Shown here: positions 13,233 to 25,871 of the stretch, piece after piece | Position numbering within the stretch: position 1 is the stretch's first letter | How the letters are laid out: each line of letters starts with the position of its first letter | Source: Paramecium octaurelia | Taxonomy: Eukaryota; Ciliophora; Oligohymenophorea; Peniculida; Parameciidae | Assembly: GCA_905182995.1 (NCBI GenBank) | Contig: CAJJDP010000005.1 | Coordinates: forward strand, 434,001 to 498,000 | Reading direction: 5' to 3' | Length of the DNA: 64,000 nucleotides | Notes under the pieces: model-generated | What the model was told of the DNA's origin: nothing | The model's database searches: none | Seen by the model: the letters and a program-made list of their open reading frames with translations, nothing else | Translations under genes and position numbers: made by a program

Positions 13233-14936
13233 TCAGAAATCTTTGAATTGTTAATCGTAATCTTTTTATGGTTTCTAGTGATCGTCATCAATTACCTTAT
13301 TTGGATCTACATTAGAATATCAATAATAATAGTACCTTCACTAGTGAAATCTTTATCGAAACCATCCAACCACTACTCTCCCTAAACTCTTGGTTTGTAA
13401 GGAGTGGGTACTTTTTTTTGAATCAGCTATTCCCAATTGATATCTTTGAACCAAGGATGTGCTATCAACTCTTAGAAATCTCCCTTGGCTCCTAGTCTCG
13501 CAAATCGATCTCTTACAAGTAACTTTTAATAGTATATAGATTTACTCTTGAGATGAAATCTTTAGCTTCTTTACTGACTTCTGGTCTTTCAGGGAACCTT
13601 AATTCAGCTTCCTTAATCAATTTGAACATAATGGTTTAATTTTTATTGTAAAAGGGAGGTAAACCATACATCATTTCATACGTAAGGATGCCTAAACTCC
13701 ACCAATCAGCTGTTTTATCACAACCGTATCCTAGAATGACTTCTGGACAAAGATATTCAGGAGTTCCACAGAATGTCATAGCCAATTCATTTTTACGTAC
13801 AATTTTGGCCATTCCGAAATCAGTTAAGAATACATTGCCTACATCATCCATTAAGATGTTTTCCAATTTAAGATCACGATAAACAATATCTTTGCTATGT
13901 AGATGTCCTAATCCCAACAATAATTCTGCCACATAAAATTTAGCTCTTTTTTCATCGAATTTTCTTGCCATTCTCAAATGTTAAAACAATTCCCCTCCTT
14001 TCATGAATTGCATAATGAAAAACAATTTCTATGGAGTTTGGAATGCATAAGCCAAATTGACCAAAAATGGATGATTGACATGTTCCAATATCATTTTTTC
14101 TGTTTTAGTGTGTTCAAGTTGGTCCTTCTCTATGATATCTTCTTTTCTGATAGTCTTCATAGCAAACCATTCTCCAGTGTCTTTTTTCTCGACCAACATC
14201 ACTTGCCCAAATGCTCCTCTACCTAATACTTTCAGGATTGAGAAGTCATCCAAAGTAACTTCCTTGCCTTTCTCTCTAGCCCATAAGGTTTGTGTTTTCT
14301 TCCTGGCATCATCTTTTTCCTTGGTCTCTCCCTCTAGGATTTAAGCAAAAATCTCATTGTCCATATATTAAGGTTATTCTGAGGGGATCTTGGAGACATG
14401 CTTCTTCTTATCACTTTTGGTAGTGGCATAGTTGTATAAGGATACATCCTCTTTAAAATAACTAAACAAAATATATATGATTATAATACATTGCTAGTTT
14501 GGCTTTGGTGAAGAGACAATAGCCTTCTAAGATCTTGGACACGATTTTATTGCGTCTATAATGATCTAAGTCATTAATTACTTGTCGTAGCTGCTATATC
14601 TGTAGTCGTACTCGTCTGGAACGTGGATCACGAATTCTGTGCCGATGGAGGACAATGTAATAGCCTTTATCTTAGTGTATGGAATCTTCCTCTTGATGGC
14701 TAGGGAGTGTACATAAATAAAGATGATACATGTGCCTTTCAGGTTTATGACATTCTTTGTGGACACCAGCAAACTACGTTCTTGTCTCTTCTTGTAATCA
14801 TTAAACTTAAACAAGTTGCATGACAACAAAATGCGTTCTAGATAGATTATCAAGGCCTATTACCATCTTGATCCAACTACTTAGAAAACTTGTCATTCTC
14901 TAAATTGAGTTCATCATTAGGATTATGATTTTACAT
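13233..14936 (-). CDS. AGC-family protein kinase with N-terminal PH/TH1-like domain
   Basis: About 520 residues. Residues ~20-125 (RILLSCNLFKFNDYKKRQER, LLVSTKNVINLKG, IPYTKIKAITLSS) form a lipid-binding-type domain like myosin TH1. The kinase follows: DFSILKVLGRGAFGQV, AMKTIRKE, YRDLKLENIL, DFGMAKI, TFCGTPEYLCPE. The tail ends YDQQFKDF at the very C-terminus, a hydrophobic motif FxxF as in PKA, which stops there. Five introns (26, 26, 28, 23 and 29 nt); the 23-nt one ends AAG and its removal restores RLLVRDRFARLGAKGDF. All catalytic residues are present. The start at 14936 lies only 16 bases from the stop of the MORN gene upstream. Confidence 0.91.
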
Positions 14937-14952
14937 AGTATTTATTAAATAA

Positions 14953-15974
14953 TCATTCCCATTAGATCCGTTTGCCTTCTTTCCACACTCCCTTACGAGA
15001 AGTACCATTAGTAAAGAAATATTCACCGACCCCGTCCTATTTTCCCATCACCCATTAACCCACATATTTATGACCATCCTCCCATATCAAGGTTCCAAAC
15101 CCATGTTTCTATCCTTCCCTATATTCGCCCTCATACTATCTCCCTAGATAATTGGTATTCCATACCATCTTCCCATTTCATCTTGCCTTTCCCATTCATC
15201 TAATTATTGACCCAATCGCCTTCATAAATTCGTCCATCAGGCCAAATGTATTTTCCCTATCCATGAAGATTATTCATCTGAAAATTGCCCTCATACTTAG
15301 AGCCATCTGGATAAGTCAACTTCCCAAGTCCTTCCTTCTTTCCTTGTTTGTAATATCCTGAATATGTATCCATAAACTACCTTCAAAAATTGACCCATCC
15401 GGCCAACTCTCAACACCGTATCCTTCTTGTCTATCTTTGACCCAGTCACCCTCATATTTAGCCTGGTTGTAGTTTATGTAGACACCCTTTCCATGAGCTT
15501 GATCATTGAGCCATTCTCCTTTGTAGACATCTCCATCGGAATGGGTCAAAACACCATATCCGTTCGCCTTGTTATTCTTCCATTCCCCGATGTAAGTTGA
15601 CCTAGAAACTCAAATTAAGATAAATCATACCCATCTGGCCATCTCTATTCTCCCTATCCCCAACGTTTACCTTACATCCACTCTCCCTCATAGTAGGCAT
15701 CATCTTCCATCAATATTTTTCTGAGTTTCATAGGAACACTTGAATTCAAAGTAGATTGGATCAAGAGTTCGTCTTCAATGGAAATTATTTAAGGAAGAGC
15801 ACTTTTATTCGAACATTATGAATATTGATCATCCTTATTCTCCTTGGATTTCCCTTGAGTTGAGTGCATAATCAAATCGTCACTCTTGATTCCAGTCTCT
15901 ATTGCAAATTCTTCCTTTTTAGTAAGCTATTGTACACCTTCATTAACATAACACATTTTAGTACAATTACCCAT
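14953..15974 (-). CDS. MORN-repeat protein with myristoylation signal
   Basis: About 310 residues. Starts MGNCTKMC, an N-myristoylation plus palmitoylation signal, after which ~100 polar residues lead into eight or nine MORN motifs of about 23 residues each (YEGEWMQGKRWGQGE, YKGEWLNDQAHGKGV, YEGDWVKDRQEGYGV, YEGEYREGQKHGFGT, YVGQWVMGKQDGVGE). MORN arrays bind membranes or serve as scaffolds in cilia and cortex. Introns of 29, 23 and 22 nt, all joining inside MORN motifs with perfect repeat continuity. It sits 28 bases downstream of the gamma-tubulin stop on the same strand. Confidence 0.93.
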
Positions 15975-16002
15975 TTATTTTAATTAATAAAAACATATAT
16001 TT

Positions 16003-17446
16003 TCACTGTTACTCTTCGATTCTCATATTGTCATCATTTCCCCAATCCAAGTAGTTCTTCGATTCAGCAGCCTTGTACTCACTGATAAGGGATTCCAAAC
16101 ACTCTCTTGATTCGTCGAATTCATCGAGTGAATCCTTAAACATAGGTTCTTTTTTGTATTAATCAAGGAAAGCATTCCTGTTTCTCAACTTGTGATATTG
16201 TTTTAATATTCTATCAAAAAGCTAAAACAGTTCCATAAATATTATACTGAATGAATGCTCGTGTGATTGGCCAACATCAGTCCACTAACCTTATGAGAAG
16301 TCTCGATGTAAGGACTCTTCTTCGAAAGAGCCACTTGAATTGAAGTGGGACCCCATTCAATGAAACTGGCCAGTTTGCGCTCCCTAATTCTTTATAAACT
16401 TTTATGGATTTGAGTAGCATCGACATCCCCTTGAATGATGTTCAAAATCGAAATATAATTCCCATTCTTGGTAGATGTTGAAACCATAATGTTCTTAGTC
16501 TAGAGTAATCTTCGCATGACATCCAAGACTGTAGTTTTTCTTACAGATGAAATCTAAATTTATTATATGAAATGTACATGTCTATCAATAGTCAAAGGAG
16601 TATATCCAGTCATCAAAAAGTGACATCTAGGTGTGGGTACTAATCCAGCCAAAATACTAACTAAATCATTATTCATATATCCAGGATATCTAAGGGTAGT
16701 GGTGGAGGCAGCCATGACCATAGCCACCAAAGAATTGGTCTGAGAAACAGTCGGAATGGGTATTTTGAGTCTGTCAACAGCTATTCTATTCAAGGCTGTG
16801 TTGTCCAGTACAACTACAGCATCTGCATTCTAAGCTAGTCTACGAAGAGTGAGTAGAGAATTGTAGGGTTGAACTACGACATCACTAGTCTCATTTTGAT
16901 TAGGGAACACAGAGTATGTTTATATGATTTTCTTTGGAAAACGATCATTTAATCTCTCCAGAATGTATGATCCTGATCCTGAACCTGTACCACCAGCAAT
17001 TGAATGAAGCATTAGAAATCCCTCCAAACTGTCTGATCCATCAGCCTCTCTATCTATCATTTCCATCAACTCTTCCTAGTATCTCTCTCCTTATGAATAA
17101 CCACATGCCCAATTATTGCCTGCTCCACCTCCATCTTTTGAAATGAATATATTCTCAGGATTGAACAGAGTGGAAAATTGAGAAGTCTATATGTAATTGA
17201 TAACTCTGGGTTCCATGTCTATCAACAAGGCTCTTGGTATGTAATGTTCATCATCTGCCTAATAGAAGAACACATCCTTCCTATCATCTCCTTAGAGTGC
17301 AAATTCCTCCAAAATTCCCTCATTATTTATACCATGCTCTTTGATTAACTATTTCCAAAACTCAATACCAACTAAAATTGTTTGATTACACACTTACTTT
17401 GATTACCACATTATCCAACTTGAAGTGTAATGATTTCGCGAGGCAT
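16003..17446 (-). CDS. TUBG: Gamma-tubulin
   Basis: Starts [18 protein letters not shown] and contains the gamma-tubulin-specific segment [16 protein letters not shown], the GTP-binding GGTGSGSGS loop on the minus strand and a C-terminus [13 protein letters not shown] before TGA. Length of about 460 residues matches the family. It nucleates microtubules at basal bodies as part of the gamma-tubulin ring complex. At least three introns: 17372-17397 (26 nt, after GNQ), one after TSIHS (26 nt) and one near NAFLD-side exons; others in the middle are possible. It is divergent with the MORN/Gln-rich gene, the two ATGs being 60 bases apart. Conservation leaves no real alternative; paramecia usually carry more than one copy. 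Confidence 0.97.
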
Positions 17447-17506
17447 TACAAAATTTAAATATTTCTTTTTTTATTTTCCCCTCCTAATATTATAATATTA
17501 ACGGTA
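17447..17506. promoter_or_regulatory. 60-bp divergent intergenic region (gamma-tubulin / MORN-Gln gene)
   Basis: Only 60 bases separate the two start codons, so both promoters and both 5' UTRs must fit here. The stretch is T-rich on one side and contains AATATTATAATATTA, a near-palindrome in the middle, the only obvious candidate for a shared control element. Confidence 0.5.
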
Positions 17507-20500
17507 ATGCGCAATAGCATAATTACCCAACTTGAATTCAAAGATGGAATCTACCAAGGATAAACATTGCAATCCAGATATAAACAAGGGATTGGAGTTT
17601 ATTTATGGGAGAATGGATCTGCCTATTTTGGTGAATGGAAATCAGATTAAATAGATGGCAATGGAATACTCTTCCTGCCTCCCAAAACAACCATCCAAGG
17701 ATAATTTAACTCAGCAAAATTACACGGAAATTCTCTCATTTAAACAAGACAAGCTAAGTATTATGGCAAATGGCTCAACGGTTTACCTAATGGAAACATG
17801 ACTGCACATTTCAAGTAAGGAGAGGTTACAATTACATTTCAAGATGGCAAACCAACTCGAGGTCTTAGTTAAAGAGAATAATCATGCGAAATTCCAAACT
17901 TGAAGACTGTGTAATGTTACAATAGTACTGCACTGCAAACTATTGATTGGTTAGAGGGAACATTCTATGGTGTAACAGGTAAGAATGCTGCAAATAAGGT
18001 TGCACCTAATGGATTAGGAGTATTTGTACCTAAAAATGGATTATTTCAATGTGGACAATTTAAAGACGGAGTCCTGAATGGTTTAGGCAGATTGCAGCAA
18101 CCATCAGGGGAAGTCTATTAAGGTTTCTTTGAAAATGGTAAGTATCATGGCAGAGGCATTTACTTATTTAAGGAAGATGAATTATAATGGGCTAAAGGAT
18201 TGTGGAGATTTGGAGAATTGATTGAAATTTTCCAAAATGGATTAGTTAAAAACTGCATTGCACCAAAAGATTTAATGTGTATATTAATTTTATTATCATA
18301 TACTAGTTCCATATAGTGATCATAAAAATCCCATCTAAATTAAACAACCTATAACCCTTAATAATATTAAGGAGATTGAAGACTTATTTGAAATCCAATT
18401 TCAAAGATAGGAACCTATTATCTAAAAATAAACTAATGCCTCTCCAAGTCCTGAACAAAAGAGCAAACTCTCAAATTATAAGTATTTTCAAAATTCTACT
18501 ACAAATTCATACAAGAGAATCTCAGAAGCCCTGCATGGAAGTAAATAGCATTCATCTCCAGAAAGGAACAGCATCTAGTTAATAAATTATTATAAAGGAT
18601 AATTGAGGGATCTAGATTAAAATGAACAAACTTAACATAAAAAATCTAATAAACCTCAATAAAAATCAAGAAAGTCTCATTCTAATTCATAATAATATCT
18701 AATCTAAAGTTCAAGATAGAAAGATCCAGCCCATAATAAATCATCTAGTAAGTTAAGTCAATCAGCATATATGGAGGAAATAAAAAAGCTTCAAACTCAA
18801 TTCATAAAACCTCTGGATTAGAATAAAAGTGTTTAGTCCTAATAAAGTCAAATTTATTAAGCAATATTGGATAGTGAAGAACATTCTAGTTAAAGGAGTG
18901 AGTAGTTTTAAGGAAAATAACCATCCTCATCAAAGGATCATATTGACCAAATTATTAGAAAATCTAAACAATATCAAAAAGAATAATCTGTTGAGTAATC
19001 GAGGAAATCATTAATGGATTAATCTAGGTAATCTTATCAATCAAAATAAGCCAAGAGTCCTTAACATCTATAACAATCAAAAACATCTTAATAATCAAAG
19101 TGTAAATCCTCTGAAGGTTCTAAAAAATTAGTACAGTAACATAACGTTGAAGATTAAAATAAAACAAAAAGCGAAGGAAATAAATTCCATAATGAGGGCA
19201 ATTAATAAACTGAATAGGTTCCTTTGGATACATCTTAATAATCGTAATAATTATGGGAATCAAGATAGATTAAGGAATTTTCATAACCACGAGATTCAAA
19301 AAGATCTAAGCAATCATCCTAACCAGTTTCTTAAAGAATATCAATTAAATCTGTAAACTAAGTTGCTTCTCAATAAATAACTCCATAATAATCACACAGG
19401 GAATAATAGGATTAAAATAAATAATCGCAATTATAATAATAGGAAATTTAGGAAGAATTGTCATAAATTTAAAAGTCTTAATAATAGAATTAAACTTAAT
19501 AGTAGATAAGATAATAGGAAGATAATGATCACAGCAAAAAATTAAGTTTTTGTTAGTAGGACTTTGCTTTAGATATGAGAAACACAGCAATTTTTAATTA
19601 AGTTGAATCTAATTAATCAAGTTAAATGAAATTTCACAAACATAAAAGAAGCTAATCTTAAACTGACTTTGATAAATTTGACATTAATGATGATCCTCAA
19701 ATGAAGTTGATCAAATAATAATAACTATATATGCAATAATTAATAGAACAATAACAAAGAGAACTAGAACTGCTGAAAACATAGCAACAATAATTAGAGG
19801 ATGAAAATTAAATTTCTTAAAGTAGGCCAGGATAAAAAACAAATGCCTCAATTGATTCCTATGAGAGTTACCCTTATTAACATTCAGAAAGCTTCTAATA
19901 AGAATTTATTAAATCAGTGAGTGATGTATTAAAGAGTGAATTAAAAAAGAAATAAGAGGATTCATTTATTGTTGATAATAATAATAATTCACCTCATTTC
20001 GAATAATCATAAATAGCAAATAATCAATAACAATCTATGCTATTTAATGACATTTAAAGTTTAGAAAATGTGAATGTAGATGAGAGACTTCATAACAGAA
20101 GATCAAGTCAATAACAAGAAGATGGTAAAAAGTCAAGAGGTGATTCATTGAACATTAAAAAATAACCAGTTTCTCACAGTGAATTAGATGATTTATAAAT
20201 TGATAAAATATAGGATGCTTAATCAAGACAATCGAGACAATCACGTAGATCAGGATATTCTGGAGAAAATAAATAGCAACGATCTCAATCACACCAATCT
20301 AGCTAACGAAACTATTCAAATTAACAAAACTCATTTAATTAATATTAATCTTAAGAATAATTTTATTCATAGAAATAACAAGCTATCATCTAAGAAAAGG
20401 TAGATCCGGAAGGTCACTTTTAATAAACTAAATTTGAATAAATTAATACATATAAAAAATAGGATCATTTATCTTTCGATGATAATAAATAAGATTAATC

Positions 20501-21149
20501 CTAAAGTTCATAACAAATCTCCATTATTTCTAACCAGCTTCCTTAAGAATAGATTTATATGAAGAAAATAAATTAGGAAGACTCTATTGTAAAAAAGCAA
20601 TAACTGAATTAATAGGATAATAATATTTTAAAATAGAAATAATAAAATACTGTACAGAAAAGGCAAGATAAATTGCTAAGTAGGAATGAAGAATCCATCG
20701 AAGAATTGATGAAAAAATAATCTCAGAAATAAATACCCTTGACTTAATTAAAGTTTGTGGCTTGCCCTTCACAACATTCCTTACCAGGTTAGATGAGTTT
20801 CTGTGATAAATAATTTTAAATAAAGCCAGATTAAATGAGTGAAAATATTTAAGTTACCATTGTTGACGATTAATCAGATACCTAATAAAATATATAGGAA
20901 ATTAAATTATAATTGGCAGCTCAAAAAGAGATACTATCATAATTATATCATTCTATTTAAGAATCAAGACAAATGAAGGTTTCTCAGTTTGATTCTGATA
21001 AAAGAACAAGCGAATAAAGAACTGTAAAAAGAGGGATACCAAATGGAGTTGTTGATCCATGCAGTAGTCCCATAAAGAAAGTAATAATTACAAAAGGGGC
21101 ATTTCCTGCTTTTACTATTATAAAATCCTTATCCCCAATAAGGCTTTGA
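17507..21149 (+). CDS. MORN protein with giant Gln/Ser-rich disordered tail
   Basis: Two exons, one 28-nt intron at 18279-18306. Exon 1 (~257 residues, start MRNSIITQLEFKDGIY) holds divergent MORN motifs (YFGEWKSDQIDGNGI, YYGKWLNGLPNGNMT, FENGKYHGRGIYLF). Exon 2 encodes about 947 residues dominated by Gln, Ser, Lys and Arg (e.g. QSRQSRQSRRSGYSGENKQQ), with no structured domain; TGA at 21147-21149. By eye roughly every fourth or fifth residue is Gln and most are TAA or TAG codons, which is why the region looks shattered under the standard code. Low-complexity tails like this often condense or scaffold. A membrane or cortical scaffold role is an inference from the MORN part. No homologue recognised. 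Confidence 0.82.
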
Positions 21150-22164
21150 TTATTATAATATAAATCTAAATTTGAATAAATACAATATTGAAATATCATT
21201 TAATTTTCATCACTTTTTCTTAAAATTCCAAAGCCATTCATTGCCCTTAATATGAAACTATACAAGATTAAAATTATATTCTTATGATGAATTGATTAGT
21301 AAGGAAGTGAAACAATAAAGAAGCTATTTAAGATACAATAATTAATATTTATATGCTTTTTAGTAAATAGTTATGAAATCACAATGTTGAATAAAATCAA
21401 TAATTTTGAACATACTTATATTGTGTTAATCGAGATTTTCATAATAAAACTAAAGAAATATTTCAAATTGTTCCTTCACCTCACTTAATTAATTAAGAAT
21501 TATTCTAATTTATAAATTTACAATTTTCCAAAATTTTGTTATTTACAACAAATATTGGTAGACAAGTTATTATAATTTAATTAAATAAAGTATAAGAAAG
21601 GGTAAATCAACAGGCTCAGATTTATTAAACGAAAGTTTAGTTCTGATTAATATTCTTAAGGACTTTGATGATAATAAATAGCATTCTATCTATAGGCTAA
21701 ATTATGTCATTTTAGACTTTTATGAATCGTATTTATTTATAAGCTATAAGAAATATAGTCTTAATATTGATTCTAATATTGAAATCAGTTTCAATTGAGA
21801 ATTATTTTTCACTTCCAAATATAATTTTTACATTTTTAGAATGAATTTCAAATTATCTTCTCATAATTTTAGACTAATTTCTATAAAGTAGGTTGCAAAA
21901 TACCTATTAAGATTGGAATTATTACTATCTATATAAGTAATAAGAGATAGATATAGATCCTCAATTCTATTAGGGAGCAAAATATCAATGTCCATAATTT
22001 CCATCAGCCAAATAGATTTATAGTTTAACCGATAAAATCTTGTTATTGTTTACTTATTTCAAATCTGAATACTTTCGATATTATTCTGAATATTTGACAA
22101 AAGTTCATTGCTCATTATTTGTATATACGCTTTATAATGTTATTGACATATTATTAATTTATAA
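21150..22164. other. Intergenic region with a possible unassigned coding remnant
   Basis: About 1 kb between the MORN/Gln gene and DGK. Between roughly 21570 and 22130 two frames read as protein-like stretches (SDLLNESLVLINILKDF; DPQFYQGAKYQCPQF, then TDKILLLFTYFKSEYFRYYS), but no ATG, intron set and TGA fit together. It could be a decayed gene or upstream exons of DGK with introns I failed to place. First 400 bases: nothing seen. Confidence 0.3.
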
Positions 22165-23434
22165 ATGGAATTTGCTTTTTTTCTTTTTGTAAATCCGACC
22201 TCTGGTGGTAATCGGGCAGGCGTGTATCTTTAATTAGATGCTGAAACAATCAAGTTTAATCTTAATCAAAAACCTATCAGTGTTTATTTCACAAGTCTTC
22301 ATTAAAGAGACTAAGTCGAGATGAATCTAAGAAGAATTAAAGAATTCCAATAACGAAATGTTTAAGTTAGAGCAATTGTTTGTGGTGGTGATGGCACTGT
22401 GATGTGGGTAGTTGATGAAATGCAGAAACATAATGTTGACTTTTCTAATTGTCCTATTGGCATAATACCCTTTGGAACAGGAAATGATTTTTCAAGGGTA
22501 TTAGGTTGGGGCGGAGATACAGATGGAGATTTGGGGGCTTGTCTAAGAAACTTTAAACAGCAAATATCATAGTGGCTTGCTGCAAAAATACATGATTTCG
22601 ATCTTTGGGAAGTTAATATTACAGTGGATGCACAAACCGGATCATTTAAGAGAATTAAAAAATAAGGAGATCTATTTCAAAAAGAAGTTCTTTAAAAAGA
22701 CAAAGACGTCTTGAAAAAACTAGATAAAAGGATGTCAAATTATTTTTCCATTGGAGTAGATGCTCGTATAGGATTTGGTTTTGATAAAAAAAGAACTTAA
22801 TCTGCCTGTTGTAATAAGTGTGTCTACTTTTGTGAGGGTATTAAAAAAATGTGTCTCAAGAATCCTACTACCAATTAAGTCATCTCAGGAATGTAAATTT
22901 TAAAAGAGTAAAATGTAACAATTGAATAAATTACTAATGTTTCTACTGATGTATTGTTTAAGACAAAGGGTGTTAATACAAGAGAAGATCAATAGCCTCT
23001 TAATGAATCTAAGTTTATTTTAAGTGGAGATCCTGTTACATTGTTATGCCTAAATATACAATCTTATTCTGGTGGAGCTGGAGCCATTTGGGATAATTGC
23101 AGAGGAAAAGTAGCTGTCAAAGAAGGTACTTAGAAACTCTAAGATAAATTCGTCCCTTAGGATTTTGGAGACGGGAAAATTGAGTTTGTGGGCTTTAATT
23201 CCATGATAGGAATGGCGAATGAAAGGTTCTATACTTTTCTAATATTTTAGGTTCATTCATGGAAATGCAGTTAGAATTGCATAGGGAGAAGGACCTTTTT
23301 TGATCTCGTTTAAAAAGAATGTCTCTCCTTATTTCTAAGTGGATGGAGAATTTTTTTAAGCTGTGAATCCCACTTTGGCATTGTTAAAAAGGTCTTCTAT
23401 ACGTATTAAAGTTCTTGTGAAAGCATAAAATTGA
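22165..23434 (+). CDS. Diacylglycerol kinase
   Basis: About 410 residues, one intron at 23226-23250 (25 nt, GTT...TAG). Starts [19 protein letters not shown], directly into the catalytic domain; then the ATP-site motif [33 protein letters not shown], and the accessory half with [29 protein letters not shown] and [14 protein letters not shown]. The enzyme phosphorylates diacylglycerol to phosphatidic acid, ending lipid second-messenger signals. Usual C1 zinc fingers are not in this frame; they may be absent or in unplaced upstream exons. GGDGT, the catalytic glycine motif, is intact. Confidence 0.91.
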
Positions 23435-23478
23435 TAATTAATTATATAATTATTATTATTATTTTATATAAAAACATA

Positions 23479-25806
23479 ATGGATGTGGAATTAAGATTAT
23501 AATACTTAGCCCCATAAATGCATATCGAATAAATAAGCATATTTATTACACTTACAACTACTGATAGTCTTATCTAATCAGTTAGTAAAACAATTTAACT
23601 TAAATGTGAACAGTTTACTTTATTTCTTTTTAAATATGGCTTCCAGGTTTTCTTTATATATATTAAAGACTCGTATAGTGCACGGTTTTGATTGTGAAAA
23701 CATAGAACCTCTAGATATTTTATCAATAAAAGTTCTAGATCCTCATCTAAATTTTTCTCTTTTGAAGGAGAAAAAACATTCAGAAGTAGATTTTAGTCCA
23801 TATTTTTTTGAAGAATCACATAATAATAAATAAATAAATTTGTATGATACAATTGTAGATAGAATCAAAGCTAATAAATTAGATTATATTGAAAAGCATT
23901 TAAATAAAGAAATTGCTAATCAAACCAATAAAGAAGGCTGGACCTTATTGCATTGGATTTGTTATTTTGGTAAATTAGAGATTTTGAAAGTCTATTTACC
24001 TTATTGCTTAGATATCAATTAAGAAACTTTAGATGGATGGACTTCTTTGATGATATCCATTAGATAATAGCATCTCTAAAGTAATGTTCAATTAATTATT
24101 TAGTAACTAGGTATTTGCTAAATTAGTAAAGCATCAATCCGAATTTAGTCACCTAATAAAGTAGCGCTCTCCATTTGGCTTGTAGAATGGAGAACACTTA
24201 AGTCATCTAACTGCTCTAAGAAAAAGATATTGATTTTTTGATTCAAGATCGTTAAAATAACAATGTGTTCAATATAGCCTCCTTGAAAATGCAGTTGTTT
24301 TTATTGGGTCTAATTAATAAAATGCCTTTAGTAACAGAAATCTAATTATTTTCTCAAATCAATCCATTTATTGCAAAGGGAACCTATTTTTCACCTGGTT
24401 CAAGCCCTTGGACTATTAAACAAAGATATTTAGTAATAAATCCTTTGGGTGATCATCTAATAAGGTATAAGGATAAATGTCAGACTGAAATCAGAGAATC
24501 AATAAAACTATCTTAAATTTCTCAAGTCAACTCTAATTATTCAAGTTTCAAACTTAAGAAAGGATACTTTTATATTTAACTGCAAGGAGAGAGTCATCAT
24601 GATTTAATAATAGGTTTACCAACAATAGATCATTTAACAAGATGGTCGAATCTGATTAAAAAAGGTATAACCTATACTAAAAATGTTGCTACTGGATTGT
24701 AACTAAACAATATATTCATTAAATTAGAAGAAATCGACTTAGATTCTCCTCCTTCAAGTATTGCACCAAAAAGAGATAGTTAGACTCCGATAAGACGTAA
24801 GATCTCTGATTTATCATCTTTGATGCCTAAATTAACTCATTAGATTCCTAAATTCAAAGATTTCGTTTTAAAATCTCTTTTGATGAGTGATTAAATAAGC
24901 TGTGTTTTTAAGGCTTATTGTGAATTAGATGGATCGACTTATGCTCTGAAATGTCTCAACAAATAGTTATTAATATAAAATGGTCTACTTGCAGAAGCTA
25001 TACACGAAGTTCGTACTTTAACTTCAGTTGATAATCCATACATCATTCAATTGTAGTATGCCTTTCAAACTCCTAAGTATTTATATTTGGCTTTTGAACA
25101 TTGTAATGGTGGCAGTTTATACTCGATTTTGAATGCTTTAGAAAGAATTACTATTAGCTAGGCCAAATATTATCTAAGCCAAATTTTAATAGCTTTAGAG
25201 TATTTACATAGCTAGAATATTATATATAATAATCTCTGTTTGAATAATGTTCTGTTGACATCGAAAGGAAGCATTAAATTGATAGGTCTACAAAATTATG
25301 GCTTTTAATCAATTTACTATAAGACTCCTGAATATTTGGATGAGGGGAAAATTGGAAAATGGACTGATTATTATTAATTTGGAATATTAGCATACGAGCT
25401 TCTATCTGGATGTCATCCATTTGAGGGAAATACGAGCAATTAAATAATTTTGAGTATTTTGACATGTCAAATTAGTTACCCTTAGTATTTTAACAAGGTA
25501 AATTGATAATTTAAAATAGGAAGCAATAAATTTGATAAATAAATTGACAAATAAAAATTATGAAAAAAGAATAAATCTTGAACAAATTAGACACCATCCA
25601 TTTTTTAATGATACTAATTGGGAGTAATATTGTTTTCAAAAATTACAAAACCCGATAAGATTAAATTAATTGAGAAATTATTTAAAATTAGAGAAGGTTA
25701 TATTGTAAAATATCATTAGATTACATTTCAAGATGAGGACTATGAATTGCATGATTAGATCAACTTTAAAAAGGTTATCCAATATGATTATATTAAATTT
25801 ACTTGA
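23479..25806 (+). CDS. Ankyrin-repeat pseudokinase
   Basis: About 740 residues. N-terminal region (MDVELRLQYLAPQMHIEQ), then ankyrin repeats (EGWTLLHWICYFGKLEIL, SSALHLACRMENTQVIQLL), a PH-like segment (YLVINPLGDHLIRYKDK ... DLIIGLPTIDHLTRWSNLI) and a kinase-like domain. The kinase lacks a glycine-rich loop (LKSLLMSDQISCVFKA), keeps the beta-3 Lys (YALKCLNKQ), but has IIYNNLCLNN where HRDxxxxN belongs and KLIGLQNYG for DFG, so both catalytic aspartates are missing; TPEYLDEGK is kept. Introns include a 22-nt AAG one near the start, 23 nt (restoring the second ankyrin), 22 nt and 23 nt near the end. Probably a scaffold or regulator. ATG lies 44 bases after the DGK stop. Confidence 0.84.
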
Positions 25807-25871
25807 TAATGTATATAATATTGTAGACAAGCTAAATAAATTATATCAACTTAATAATATTATATTCTAAT

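Noticed and set aside
18376..20403. Several short plus-strand frames between 18.4 and 20.4 kb
   Set aside because: They are out-of-frame shadows of the single Gln-rich exon once TAA/TAG are read as Gln.
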